The position numbers were made by a program, and so were the translations under genes. The notes under the pieces were generated by a model. It was not told the origin of the DNA. It ran no database searches and saw only the letters and a list, made by a program, of their open reading frames with translations. A DNA stretch of 23,883 nucleotides from Acidobacteriaceae bacterium (GTDB lineage Bacteria; Acidobacteriota; Vicinamibacteria; Vicinamibacterales; CAVVIG01): contig JAISPN010000119.1 in the NCBI GenBank assembly GCA_031274845.1, positions 1 through 23,883 of the forward strand, in the 5' to 3' direction. This document shows, one piece after another, positions 7,577 through 15,362 of the stretch. Positions within the stretch are counted from its first letter, which is position 1; each line of letters begins with the position of its first letter.

Positions 7577-8497
7577 CTACTTCGAGTTACGCCACTCTTC
7601 GAGGAGGCGCGCGGCGTTGCTCACGACCGAATGCAGGCTTGGCGTCCAGCCGATCGCGCGGGCGCGCGGACTGCGGATGATCTGATCGAGCGCGAGCGCG
7701 TCCGCGTAGGTGCCCATCTTGTGCCGCGCCTCTTCGATCGGCACGTGACGCACATCCGGACGCATCGGCAAGTACGGCGCAATCGCCTCCACGATGTCGT
7801 TGACGCGTTCGTCACCTTCGTCGGTGGCGTGATAGATCCCGGAGGCGTCCTCGCGCGCGACCAGACGCGCGTAGAGATCGGCGAGGTCGCGGTCGTACAC
7901 AAGCGGCCAGTGGTTGTTCCCCTCGCCGACGACGCGAACCAGTCCGTTCGCGGCCGACTTGAACAGATCGCCCACAATGCCTTGACCGCCGCCGTAGACG
8001 ACGCCCGGCCGCACGACGAGCGTCCGCAGATGCTCGGTCGCCGCGTCGAGCACGATCTGCTCGTGCGCCGGACGCCATTGGACGTGCGCGATGGGATGAA
8101 CCGGCGTCTGCTCGTCCGCGGGATCGGATGTCGCGCCCACGACCCAGACGCCCGATGTGTAGATGACAAAGCGCGGTGCTGACGACACTGGCGAGGTGGT
8201 GCGCGGACGCGTGGCGGCCGCCAGCAGCGTGTCGATGGCCAGTCGGTCCACCGCGGCGGCACGGCCGGCGGCCGTCTCGAACGCCGCGTGGATGTATCCA
8301 TCCTGCGCGTCGGCCGCGGCGCGATACGACTCCGGCTCCGCGAGATTGCCGACGACCGGATGTGCGCCGCGCGCCTCGACGTGCGCCGCCTTTTCATTGT
8401 TGCGAACGAGCACGGTCACATCGTGCCCGGCGCGCAAGAGCGCCTCGAGCACAGACCGTCCGATATAACCGGTTCCACCGGTCAGAAACACACGCAT
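7577..8497 (-). CDS. NAD(P)-dependent epimerase/dehydratase-like protein (atypical extended SDR)
   Basis: A 306-residue extended SDR. TGGTGYIG (6-13) is the nucleotide-binding glycine motif, and R32 after beta 2 favours NADP(H). A YTSG strand (113-116) marks the active-site Ser/Thr. The expected catalytic Tyr-x3-Lys is not present: the equivalent stretch reads WRPAHE (141-146), so classical SDR hydride chemistry is doubtful. The protein may be a binding or regulatory member of the atypical/NmrA-like group. VVRPGVVYGGGQG and the late HATDEGDERVNDIVEAI follow the epimerase pattern otherwise. It starts 19 bases after the aminopeptidase stop on the same strand, so the two are probably one operon. 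No clear Shine-Dalgarno precedes the ATG. Confidence 0.85.
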   Translation of the reverse strand: MRVFLTGGTGYIGRSVLEALLRAGHDVTVLVRNNEKAAHVEARGAHPVVGNLAEPESYRAAADAQDGYIHAAFETAAGRAAAVDRLAIDTLLAAATRPRTTSPVSSAPRFVIYTSGVWVVGATSDPADEQTPVHPIAHVQWRPAHEQIVLDAATEHLRTLVVRPGVVYGGGQGIVGDLFKSAANGLVRVVGEGNNHWPLVYDRDLADLYARLVAREDASGIYHATDEGDERVNDIVEAIAPYLPMRPDVRHVPIEEARHKMGTYADALALDQIIRSPRARAIGWTPSLHSVVSNAARLLEEWRNSK

Positions 8498-8516
8498 GGT
8501 GATTTTGTCTTTTACG

Positions 8517-9941
8517 TCAGCGCCCAGAAGAAGATCGGCTGGCTTGATTGGTGGTGGCGAAAAACGCCTTGAACCCTCGGTAGAGCTCCCATAAGTCTAC
8601 TTTGGATGACACGTCCATGGGTGAGTGCATGCTCAGAACACCGATGCCGACATCAGCCGTATCGATATCAGCATTCGCAAACCACTGCGCGATAGTACCA
8701 CCGCCATACCCCGCGCGGTATGTATGCGTCTGCCAGTGCACGCCCGCCGCATCGAAGATCTGCCGGACTTCCGCGAAGTACTCGGCATCGGCTTGCTTGC
8801 CCGATCCGTATTCCTTGAAGACCGCGCCGTAGCCAAGGCGCGCCGACGCGTCCGGCAGATACGGCTGCGGAAAGAGCGGCTCGATGGCGGTCGTGCAGTC
8901 GGAGACCAACGCCTGCGACCGGCGCAGCGCGTGACGCAGCATCAGGTCGTCGTAGTGCGATTCCTCGGCGGCGATAACCTCCGCGAGCAGCGTGCGAAAC
9001 CACTCGGACTCGACACCGGTCGTCCAGGAGTTCACTTCTTCGTTGTTCACGCCGTACGCAATCGCCATCCGTTCGGGATTCCGCACTTCGATGAGCGCCC
9101 GCATCATCGCGAACCCGTTCGATCGATCGTCGTGGCCGTACGCGCCAATGAGTTGATGGTCGAGCCCCACATCCACCGGCATCTGCGCCGGCACGATCTG
9201 CAAATCGGCGGCGAGCAAATCGTCCGGCGTCAGGTGGTATTTCTCCTTGAGCACCGAGATCGCGCCGTCGCGCGTCAACGCCAGCACCGGATCGAGTTCC
9301 TCGGTCTGGATGACGTCACGGTTCTTGCGCTCGCGAAAATCCTGATCGATATGCGGCGCGATGTCGGGAATCAGCAGCACCGGGTCGCCGGGCGCATGAC
9401 CGATGTCGATCGTCACGCGCGTGCCGTCGGTTTTCGTCACCTGTCCGATGAGCGCCAGCGGCCGGTTCACCCATTGATAGTTCTTGAGGCCGCCGTGCGT
9501 CGTGGTATCGAGCAGCGTGATGTCGAAGCTGTCGCGCAGCGGTTTGGGTTTCAGTTCGAGGCGCACCGAGTCGTTGTGCGTGTTGACGATGCGCGCGCCT
9601 TCAGAGAGCGGTTGCCGTCCCACGACAAACGCGACGATGGTCCGGCCACGATTGATGGCGTACCACCGGCTGCCCGGCTGCACATCCGCGCGCGATGGTG
9701 ATGCCGGCCACGGCTTAAAGCCGTTCGCGTCGAGCAGCGTCACCGACTCCCGCACAAACGCGGTCTCGTTTTTCGCCGCGCCGATGAAGCGCTTGAAGTC
9801 TTCGCCGAACCGCATCACCTCGTCTTGCTGCGCCGTCGAGAGCTTCGGCCACACCGCCCCTGACGATCGCGGCTGCGCCGCCGCCATCGACGCACAGACA
9901 AGGAGCGCTCCGGCGACCGGCAAAATGCGACGCGTCATCAT
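8517..9941 (-). CDS. M18-type aminopeptidase with predicted signal peptide
   Basis: A 474-residue protein matching the M18 (aminopeptidase I) pattern of two-metal exopeptidases that remove N-terminal residues. Metal and catalytic motifs: THND (121-124, His and catalytic Asp), GHDDRS (269-274, bridging Asp), VNNEEVNS (298-305, Glu pair), DCTTAIEP (348-355, metal Asp) and SMHSPMD (437-443, metal His). The first 22 residues, MMTRRILPVAGALLVCASMAAA followed by Q, look like a cleavable signal peptide. This is unusual, since most M18 enzymes are cytosolic. The ATG at 9941 is preferred over an upstream in-frame start at 10052 because the latter lies inside the divergent ligase gene, and a -10-like TATGAT lies exactly six bases before the ATG. 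It is followed closely by the epimerase-like gene. Confidence 0.85.
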   Translation of the reverse strand: MMTRRILPVAGALLVCASMAAAQPRSSGAVWPKLSTAQQDEVMRFGEDFKRFIGAAKNETAFVRESVTLLDANGFKPWPASPSRADVQPGSRWYAINRGRTIVAFVVGRQPLSEGARIVNTHNDSVRLELKPKPLRDSFDITLLDTTTHGGLKNYQWVNRPLALIGQVTKTDGTRVTIDIGHAPGDPVLLIPDIAPHIDQDFRERKNRDVIQTEELDPVLALTRDGAISVLKEKYHLTPDDLLAADLQIVPAQMPVDVGLDHQLIGAYGHDDRSNGFAMMRALIEVRNPERMAIAYGVNNEEVNSWTTGVESEWFRTLLAEVIAAEESHYDDLMLRHALRRSQALVSDCTTAIEPLFPQPYLPDASARLGYGAVFKEYGSGKQADAEYFAEVRQIFDAAGVHWQTHTYRAGYGGGTIAQWFANADIDTADVGIGVLSMHSPMDVSSKVDLWELYRGFKAFFATTNQASRSSSGR

Positions 9942-9942
9942 G

Positions 9943-9957
9943 CGACTATCATAGTCG
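9943..9957. promoter_or_regulatory. Perfect palindrome with overlapping -10-like elements on both strands
   Basis: The 21-base gap between the divergent aminopeptidase (start 9941) and ligase (start 9963) genes is mostly a perfect 15-base palindrome, CGACTATCATAGTCG. Its core TATCATA reads as TATCAT on the + strand (9947-9952) and TATGAT on the - strand (9953-9948). The minus hexamer is six bases from the aminopeptidase ATG. A + transcript starting seven bases after its hexamer would begin at A9959, four bases before the GTG. It may be a bidirectional promoter, a repressor site, or both. No good -35 is visible either way. Confidence 0.5.
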
Positions 9958-9962
9958 TACCG

Positions 9963-12494
9963 GTGCGCCGCGAGACTCTCCTCGACTTCTTCAGCGATCT
10001 CTCCACCACGCGTGGTGACTTCCTCGTTTACGACGACGGATTTAAAACGCACACCCTCTCCTATGCCGATGTCGCGCGGCGCGCGCGCGGGTTTACATCG
10101 CGTTTACAGTCGCTCGGGCTCGTCAAGGGCGACACGGTTGTCTTCTTCAGCGAGAACCGCCCCGAATGGGTGATCGCCTTCTGGGGCTGTCTGCTGGCCG
10201 GCGTCGTGGTCGTGCCGATCGACTATCGCGGCTCCCCGGATTTTCTCGCGCGCGTCGCACGCATCGTCAAGGCAAAGATCGTCCTGCTCGGACAGGATGT
10301 GCCGCCGATTGCTGACATCCCGGATACGGCGATCTGGCATCTTCACGAACTCGACTGGCCTGACGGCACGCCCACCGCGGTCGACATCACCAAAGATGAT
10401 GTCGCGGAGATCATCTTCACGTCGGGCGCCACGGCCGATCCCAAAGGCGTCGTCATCACGCATCGCAACGTGCTCGCCAATATCGTTCCGGTCGAACACG
10501 AGGTGTTGAAGTATCGCCACTGGGGACGGCCGTTCTTTCCGCTCCGCTTCCTGAATCTGCTTCCGCTCAGCCACATGTTCGGGCAGGCGATGGCCACGTT
10601 TATCCCGCCGATGCTGTTCGGCGTGGTTGTGTTCATCCGTGGCTACAACCCGGGTGAGATCGTCGAGCAGGTGCGGCGCCGGCGGATCTCGGTTGTCGTG
10701 TCGGTGCCGAAGATTCTCGACGTGCTGCGCGATCATGTGCGGCGGCTGCGTCCAGAGACAACCGCCACAATCGACGCGGCGCGCGCGCGGCCGCAACAGC
10801 CGGGCACACGCGCGGCGATACAGCGGATTGCCCGGCGCTGGTGGGAGCATCGCTCGACCCATCGCGCGTTCGGCTGGAAGTTCTGGGCGTTCGTCGTCGG
10901 CGCGGCGCCGCTCGATGCCGAACTCGAAGCGTTCTGGGGCGAATTGGGTTACGCGGTCATTCAAGGCTACGGCCTCACCGAAACCGCGCCGATCGTCACC
11001 TTGAATCATCCATTCGGCACCAAACGCGGATCGGTCGGCAAGGCGATCGCTGGCGTCGAGATGAAGATCGCGCCCGACGGCGAGATTCTGGTGCGCGGCG
11101 AAAACGTCACCAGCGGCTACTACAACGCCGCCGAGGAGACGGCGCGCGCGTTCGAGGACGGCTGGTTCCACACCGGTGACATCGGCGAGATGACGCCTGA
11201 CGGGCAGGTGTTCATTCGCGGCCGTAAGAAGGAACTGATCATCACGCCCGAAGGGCTGAACGTCTTTCCCGACGATGTGGAGCGCGTGCTGAACGAACTG
11301 CCAGGCGTGCGCGATTCGGCGGTGGTTGGCGTCAGCGCCAGCGGTGGGAGCGAAGAGCGCGTACACGCGGTCATCGTGGCCGATCCAAACGTCGATGCTG
11401 ACGAGATCGCGCGGCTCGCCAACGCCCGGCTCGCGGATCATCAGAAAATTCGCCGCGTGCTCCTCTGGCCAGCGGCGGAATTACCGCGCACGGAAGGCAC
11501 GAAGAAATTAAAGCGCGCGGCGATTCGTGAGTGGATCGCAAGCGGTGGCGCCACGACACCCGTGCAGCCGTCAGGCGATCCGCTCGCCGCGATCGTCGCG
11601 CGTCAGGCGGGACGCGAGCAGGTGGACGCGGCAACCAGCCTCGAAGAACTTGGCCTGAGCTCGCTCGAACGGGTCGAGTTGATGGTCACGCTCGAAGATC
11701 GCTTTGAGACGCGCATCGACGAAGGCGCGTTTGCCGAAGCGCGCAGCGTCGCCGATCTGCAGCGCATCGTCGCACGCGCCGCGGCCTCGGCGGCCCCGCC
11801 GCAGGAGCCGGTTGATTTTCCGGCATGGAATCGCCGGCTTCCGGCGCGCGCGCTGCGCCGCCTCAGTCTGCCAACGTGGATTCTGCCGCTCGCGCGCCTC
11901 TTTGCCTGGATTCGCGTCGAAGGACGCGAGCATCTCGCGCAGATCGACCGACCGGTCATCTTTGCGGCCAACCATCAGAGCCACATGGATACGCCGGTCA
12001 TCCTCGCGGCGCTGCCGGCACGCCTGCGGTACCGCACGGCGACGGCGATGGCGAAAGAGTTTTTCAAGCCGCACTTCTTTCCCGCGCAGTACAGCCGCCG
12101 TGAATGGTTCACCAACAGCCTGAACTACTACCTCTCGACGCTGTTCTTCAACGCGTTTCCATTGCCGCAACGCGAAGCCGGCGCGCGGCAAACGCTGCGG
12201 TCTATCGGCGACGTGCTCGACAGCCACTGTTCCGTGCTGATCTTTCCTGAAGGGCGCCGTTCCATGACCGGCGAGATCGATCGCTTCCGTCCCGGCATCG
12301 GCATGATCGCCGCGCGGCTCAACGTCCCGGTGGTGCCGGTCCGGATCACCGGGCTCGACAAGGTCTTGCACCCGACGTGGAAGATGGCGCGGCCCGGCCG
12401 TGTGACGGTGACATTCGGCGCGCCGCTCCGGTTAGCTGGCGACAATTACGAGCAGTTGGCCAAACAGGTCGAAGACGCCGTCAGAGCGCTATAG
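9963..12494 (+). CDS. Fused acyl-AMP ligase / acyl carrier domain / PlsC-type acyltransferase
   Basis: An 843-residue three-domain protein. Residues 1-525 are an acyl-activating AMP-ligase: a divergent P-loop TSGATADPKG (153-162), GYGLTETAP (336-343), FHTGDIG (402-408), GRKKELIITPEGLNVFP (420-436) and a basic TEGTKKLKR (510-518) near the catalytic lysine. Residues about 535-605 are a carrier domain with LGLSSLERVEL, Ser567 being the likely phosphopantetheine site. Residues about 625-843 are a PlsC acyltransferase with NHQSHMD (670-676, catalytic H671 and D676) and FPEGRRSMTG (761-770). The chain could activate a fatty acid, hold it on its own carrier arm and transfer it to a lysophospholipid or lipid acceptor, comparable to E. 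coli Aas but with reversed order and a built-in carrier. The start is a GTG; no Shine-Dalgarno is visible. Confidence 0.88.
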   Translation: MRRETLLDFFSDLSTTRGDFLVYDDGFKTHTLSYADVARRARGFTSRLQSLGLVKGDTVVFFSENRPEWVIAFWGCLLAGVVVVPIDYRGSPDFLARVARIVKAKIVLLGQDVPPIADIPDTAIWHLHELDWPDGTPTAVDITKDDVAEIIFTSGATADPKGVVITHRNVLANIVPVEHEVLKYRHWGRPFFPLRFLNLLPLSHMFGQAMATFIPPMLFGVVVFIRGYNPGEIVEQVRRRRISVVVSVPKILDVLRDHVRRLRPETTATIDAARARPQQPGTRAAIQRIARRWWEHRSTHRAFGWKFWAFVVGAAPLDAELEAFWGELGYAVIQGYGLTETAPIVTLNHPFGTKRGSVGKAIAGVEMKIAPDGEILVRGENVTSGYYNAAEETARAFEDGWFHTGDIGEMTPDGQVFIRGRKKELIITPEGLNVFPDDVERVLNELPGVRDSAVVGVSASGGSEERVHAVIVADPNVDADEIARLANARLADHQKIRRVLLWPAAELPRTEGTKKLKRAAIREWIASGGATTPVQPSGDPLAAIVARQAGREQVDAATSLEELGLSSLERVELMVTLEDRFETRIDEGAFAEARSVADLQRIVARAAASAAPPQEPVDFPAWNRRLPARALRRLSLPTWILPLARLFAWIRVEGREHLAQIDRPVIFAANHQSHMDTPVILAALPARLRYRTATAMAKEFFKPHFFPAQYSRREWFTNSLNYYLSTLFFNAFPLPQREAGARQTLRSIGDVLDSHCSVLIFPEGRRSMTGEIDRFRPGIGMIAARLNVPVVPVRITGLDKVLHPTWKMARPGRVTVTFGAPLRLAGDNYEQLAKQVEDAVRAL

Positions 12495-12538
12495 CTGGCG
12501 TCCGCTGGCCGCGTGTGACACAATGGCTGATCTTACAG

Positions 12539-12544
12539 AAAGGA
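12539..12544 (+). promoter_or_regulatory. Ribosome binding site fixing a TTG start for infA
   Basis: AAAGGA ends ten bases before the TTG at 12555. The next in-frame ATG (residue 9 of IF-1) falls inside the conserved DLIDMQGTVV block, so it cannot be the start. This site and the family alignment together support TTG initiation. Confidence 0.65.
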
Positions 12545-12554
12545 ATACTAGCGT

Positions 12555-12773
12555 TTGGGTAAGGACGATCTCATCGATATGCAAGGCACCGTGGTGGCAG
12601 TTCATAGCGGCGGGTTATACCGCGTGCAGTGCGACGCCGGCCACGAAGTGCTCGCCCAATTAAGCGGCCGCATGCGCCGCTTCCGCATCAAAGTGGTTCC
12701 AGGAGATCGGGTGACCGTTGGCGTTTCGCCCTACGATCCGGTCCGCGGCATCATCACCTTCCGAGCCCGCTAG
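12555..12773 (+). CDS. infA: Translation initiation factor IF-1
   Basis: A 72-residue protein, the standard IF-1 length, consisting of a single S1/OB-fold domain. It begins M-GKDDLIDMQGTVV, continues with GHEVLAQLSGRMRR and PGDRVTVGVSPYDPVRG, and ends IITFRAR, all typical IF-1 blocks. IF-1 binds the ribosomal A site of the 30S subunit and works with IF-2 and IF-3 in initiation. The start codon is TTG, with AAAGGA ten bases upstream. It is not in a ribosomal protein cluster here but directly before a DEAD-box helicase, a setting that suggests a role in RNA or cold-stress handling; that link is inference. Several GC-rich bacteria carry more than one infA copy, so this may be a secondary paralogue. 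Confidence 0.93.
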   Translation: MGKDDLIDMQGTVVAVHSGGLYRVQCDAGHEVLAQLSGRMRRFRIKVVPGDRVTVGVSPYDPVRGIITFRAR

Positions 12774-12783
12774 TCACAACGTT

Positions 12784-14031
12784 TTGAACTCGAAGACCTC
12801 CGGTCACGACCCCAACCGCCGTCGACGCCCCCGTCGGCGGACAGGCGCACGTCCGCCACGCCCGCACGTCACTCAACATTCGCACGCGGCACCTGCCGCC
12901 CCTTTACTCGATTCGATTGAGTGCGACACGACACCGCTGGCGTTCGACGCGTTCCATCTCGATCCGCGACTGGTCGAAGGCACGCGCGATCTCGGCTTCA
13001 AGGAAACGCGGCCGATTCAAAGCGCCGTCATCCCGCTCGCCATCGCGGGGCACGACCTCATCGCCTGCGCCGCCACCGGCACCGGCAAGACCGCGGCGTT
13101 CGTCGTGCCGACCTTGCAGAAGCTCCTTACCAATGAGCCGAACGCGAAGAGCCGTGTCCTCGTGCTGGCGCCGACGCGCGAACTCGCCGTGCAGATCGAA
13201 GACGAAATCCACGGCCTGTCGTATCACACGACGGTGACGAGCGCGGCGATCTACGGCGGCGTCGAAATGGGCGCGCAGGAACGCGCCCTCAAAGCGGGCG
13301 TCGACATCATCGTCGCCACCCCTGGACGGCTGATGGATCACATGCGTCAGCAGAACACGGATCTTTCCCGTATCGAGCTGCTGGTGCTCGACGAAGCCGA
13401 TCGCATGATGGACATGGGCTTCTGGCCCGACGTGCGGCGCATCATCGCGGCACTGCCGGCCGAACGTCAGACGCTGCTCTTCTCGGCCACGATGCCCGAC
13501 GAAGTCGTGCGGCAAGCGCTCGAGATCGTCAAGACACCGAAGTACGTGCAGGTCGGTCATCGCAGCAAACCCGCGAACTCGATCTCGCATCGCGCGGAAG
13601 TGGTCGAGGAATCGGCCAAACTCGAGTGGCTCATCGAACATCTGCGCCGCCCGGAAGGTCCGGTGCTCGTCTTCTCGCGGACGAAGATCGGCGCCGATCG
13701 TCTAGCGCGACGCCTCTCGGCGGCTGGCGTGAAGTGCGTCGCGCTCCATGCCGATCGCACGCAGGAGCAGCGGCGGATTGCCGTCGAAGGATTCCGTGGC
13801 GGCACATACAAAGTGCTCGTCGCAACCGACATCGCCGCGCGCGGCCTCGACATCGACGGCATCCACACCGTCATCAACTACGAGCTGCCGGATTCGCCGG
13901 AAACGTACGTGCACCGCGTCGGCCGCACCGGACGCGCGGACGAAACAGGACACGCGATTACGCTCGTCTCCCCATCGGAACGGCACGCCTGGGCGCACTT
14001 GGAAAAGTCGGTTGGCGTCCACATAGAATAG
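12784..14031 (+). CDS. DEAD-box RNA helicase (RhlE-like)
   Basis: An ATP-dependent RNA helicase with all core motifs: the Q motif region (GFKETRPIQ, Gln at about residue 79), I AATGTGKT (about 96-103), Ia APTRELA, Ib TPGR, II DEAD (about 203-206), III SAT (about 234-236), IV VLVFSRTK, V ATDIAARGLDI and VI HRVGRTGR. It stops shortly after motif VI, without the long basic tail of many RhlE proteins. A basic Arg/Pro stretch (NRRRRPRRRTGARPPRP) sits at the N-terminus instead. The start is uncertain because there is no ATG or GTG before the Q motif: TTG at 12784, ten bases after infA, is chosen. TTG at 12718, inside infA and twelve bases after AGGAG, is the alternative. Expected to unwind RNA during ribosome assembly or cold stress. 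Confidence 0.9.
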   Translation: MNSKTSGHDPNRRRRPRRRTGARPPRPHVTQHSHAAPAAPLLDSIECDTTPLAFDAFHLDPRLVEGTRDLGFKETRPIQSAVIPLAIAGHDLIACAATGTGKTAAFVVPTLQKLLTNEPNAKSRVLVLAPTRELAVQIEDEIHGLSYHTTVTSAAIYGGVEMGAQERALKAGVDIIVATPGRLMDHMRQQNTDLSRIELLVLDEADRMMDMGFWPDVRRIIAALPAERQTLLFSATMPDEVVRQALEIVKTPKYVQVGHRSKPANSISHRAEVVEESAKLEWLIEHLRRPEGPVLVFSRTKIGADRLARRLSAAGVKCVALHADRTQEQRRIAVEGFRGGTYKVLVATDIAARGLDIDGIHTVINYELPDSPETYVHRVGRTGRADETGHAITLVSPSERHAWAHLEKSVGVHIE

Positions 14032-14042
14032 GCACCTCAACA

Positions 14043-14246
14043 ATGGACGCGCCGACGCCGCCAGCCATGGCGCGCTTCAAATCGTGCCGCTGGCGGCGGC
14101 CTCCCGAAGATGGCCCGGAATGCTGCGGCCACCGCGACGTGCTGCCCATGGCTGGCACCAGCTTCAATCCTGACGCGTGGTGTCCCGACTGCACGCTCTT
14201 CAAGCAGCGCCGGATCACGAAGAAGCGCGACGCCGATCGCGACTGA
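14043..14246 (+). CDS. Small Cys-rich protein, possible zinc-binding
   Basis: A 67-residue protein beginning 11 bases after the helicase stop. It is basic, with a Cys/His set that looks like a metal site: C at about residue 15, the pair in PECCGHRD (about 27-30), and CPDC (about 47-50), followed by a KQRRITKKRDADRD tail. The conserved-looking CCGHRDVLPMAGTSFNP and WCPDCTLFKQRR blocks are unlikely to be chance, but I cannot name the family. An internal ATG at 14067 is an alternative start that keeps all Cys. No strong Shine-Dalgarno is seen, so it is probably read with the helicase transcript. Placement after infA and an RNA helicase suggests an RNA- or ribosome-associated role; this is inference. 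Confidence 0.6.
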   Translation: MDAPTPPAMARFKSCRWRRPPEDGPECCGHRDVLPMAGTSFNPDAWCPDCTLFKQRRITKKRDADRD

Positions 14247-14267
14247 CGATCGGCCAAACGCAATTCG

Positions 14268-15362
14268 CTATTCGGAAAACTCCCGCGCCAGCTCAATCCA
14301 CTCGCCCTCTGGCGCAAGCCGCTGATACGCACGCCAGTGCGGCCGCGCCTGCGGTGACTGCCCCATTTTTTCAAGCGTCACGGCAAGGTGGAAGTGCGCG
14401 TCGGCATAGGACGGATTCAGGTGCAACGCCTGGGCATAGCAGCGCTCGGCGTCCGCGAACTGATTCAGGTCGTGAAAAATATTTCCAAGGTTGAAGTGCG
14501 CTTCGAAGAACGCGTCATCGATCGCAATCGCCCGTTCGTAGAGCGCCTGCGCCTCGGCCAACTCGTCGAAGCTGTAGCGCAGATTGGCCAGATTGATGAG
14601 CGCCGGCACGAGCCACGGATCGCACGCCAGCGCACGGCGATACTCGGCCTCGGCCTGCTCGCGCAGCGTCTCGTCGCCGTTGTCGAGCGCCGATCCGGCA
14701 AGAAAGTATTCTTCGGCGCGCGCCACATCGCGGACCGGCGCCGGTGACGCCGCTCGCGTGGCGGTCTTCGGCGTCTCGCGCCTCTCTAGCGCGAGAATCT
14801 TCGCCGGCGCCGCATCCAGCCTGAAATCAAACGCCAGTTGCCCTTCACGCGCGGACATCACCGCGCGAACAGCGCTCTGGAACGACCGGCCGCGCGCCAT
14901 GTCGTCGCTCACCTGCTTGATCACCGTCACGGCGGGGAAATCGAAGAACGTCTCGGCGTTCGTCTTGAGCGCCTGATGAATGACACCGCACTTCACCAGA
15001 TAGCGCAGGTGATCCTCGCCGAGCGCGTGATAGCGCGCGAGCAGATCGCGCTGCGCGTGGTACTGCTGACGGATGGCCTCCATCGTCGGCACGCCCGCAC
15101 GCTGACAGAACTGCGCTTCGGTGAGGATCTGGATCGACGACGCCTGCTGCGCGTTCAGCTCTTCGGCGCGGCGCAGATTGTGGGTTTTCTCCGCGGCTGG
15201 TCCGACGCCCTCGCCGCCAACCACGAGCATCGTGGTTTTCACCGTCACCTCGTCAGCGGTCGTCCCGCCGAGTCTGGCGACGAGCGCACGCGCATCCTTG
15301 CGGGTAAACGCGCCTGATTTTCCAGTAAAGACAACGACCTGATCGGCGAGCGGATGTGACAC
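14268..15362 (-). CDS. BRCT / MerR-like helix-turn-helix / TPR protein
   Basis: A 364-residue protein with an unusual order of modules. Residues about 1-88 resemble a BRCT domain like that of NAD-dependent DNA ligase (VVFTGKSGAFTRKDARALVARLGG, then TTMLVVGGEG). Residues about 105-180 look like a MerR-type winged helix (YHALGEDHLRYLVKCGVI, then FFDFPAVTVIKQV). Residues about 215-350 are at least three TPR repeats (for example ALINLANLRYSFDELAEAQALYERAIAID and EAHFNLGNIFHDLNQFADAERCYAQAL read in parts). This suggests DNA binding coupled to a protein-interaction scaffold. The start is a GTG without a clear Shine-Dalgarno; the BRCT strand begins right after it, so no later start is possible. It is divergent from glucokinase and convergent with the Cys-rich mini-gene. 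Confidence 0.8.
   Translation of the reverse strand: MSHPLADQVVVFTGKSGAFTRKDARALVARLGGTTADEVTVKTTMLVVGGEGVGPAAEKTHNLRRAEELNAQQASSIQILTEAQFCQRAGVPTMEAIRQQYHAQRDLLARYHALGEDHLRYLVKCGVIHQALKTNAETFFDFPAVTVIKQVSDDMARGRSFQSAVRAVMSAREGQLAFDFRLDAAPAKILALERRETPKTATRAASPAPVRDVARAEEYFLAGSALDNGDETLREQAEAEYRRALACDPWLVPALINLANLRYSFDELAEAQALYERAIAIDDAFFEAHFNLGNIFHDLNQFADAERCYAQALHLNPSYADAHFHLAVTLEKMGQSPQARPHWRAYQRLAPEGEWIELAREFSE

Noticed and set aside
8625..9701. A 358-codon frame antisense to the M18 aminopeptidase
   Set aside because: It is a composition-driven shadow; the metal motifs are on the minus strand.
10104..11441. A 445-codon frame antisense to the acyl-ligase fusion
   Set aside because: It is a shadow of the AMP-ligase domain with no recognisable motif or start signal.
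12488..12495. The GCTATAGC palindrome at the end of the ligase gene
   Set aside because: It is only eight bases, spans the stop codon and has no matching partner or T-tract; probably chance.
7013..12562. GTTTGGGTA at both the antitoxin start (7012-7020) and the infA start (12553-12561)
   Set aside because: It is a short match including TTG-GGT codons; two occurrences of nine bases at unrelated genes are not enough to claim a shared signal.
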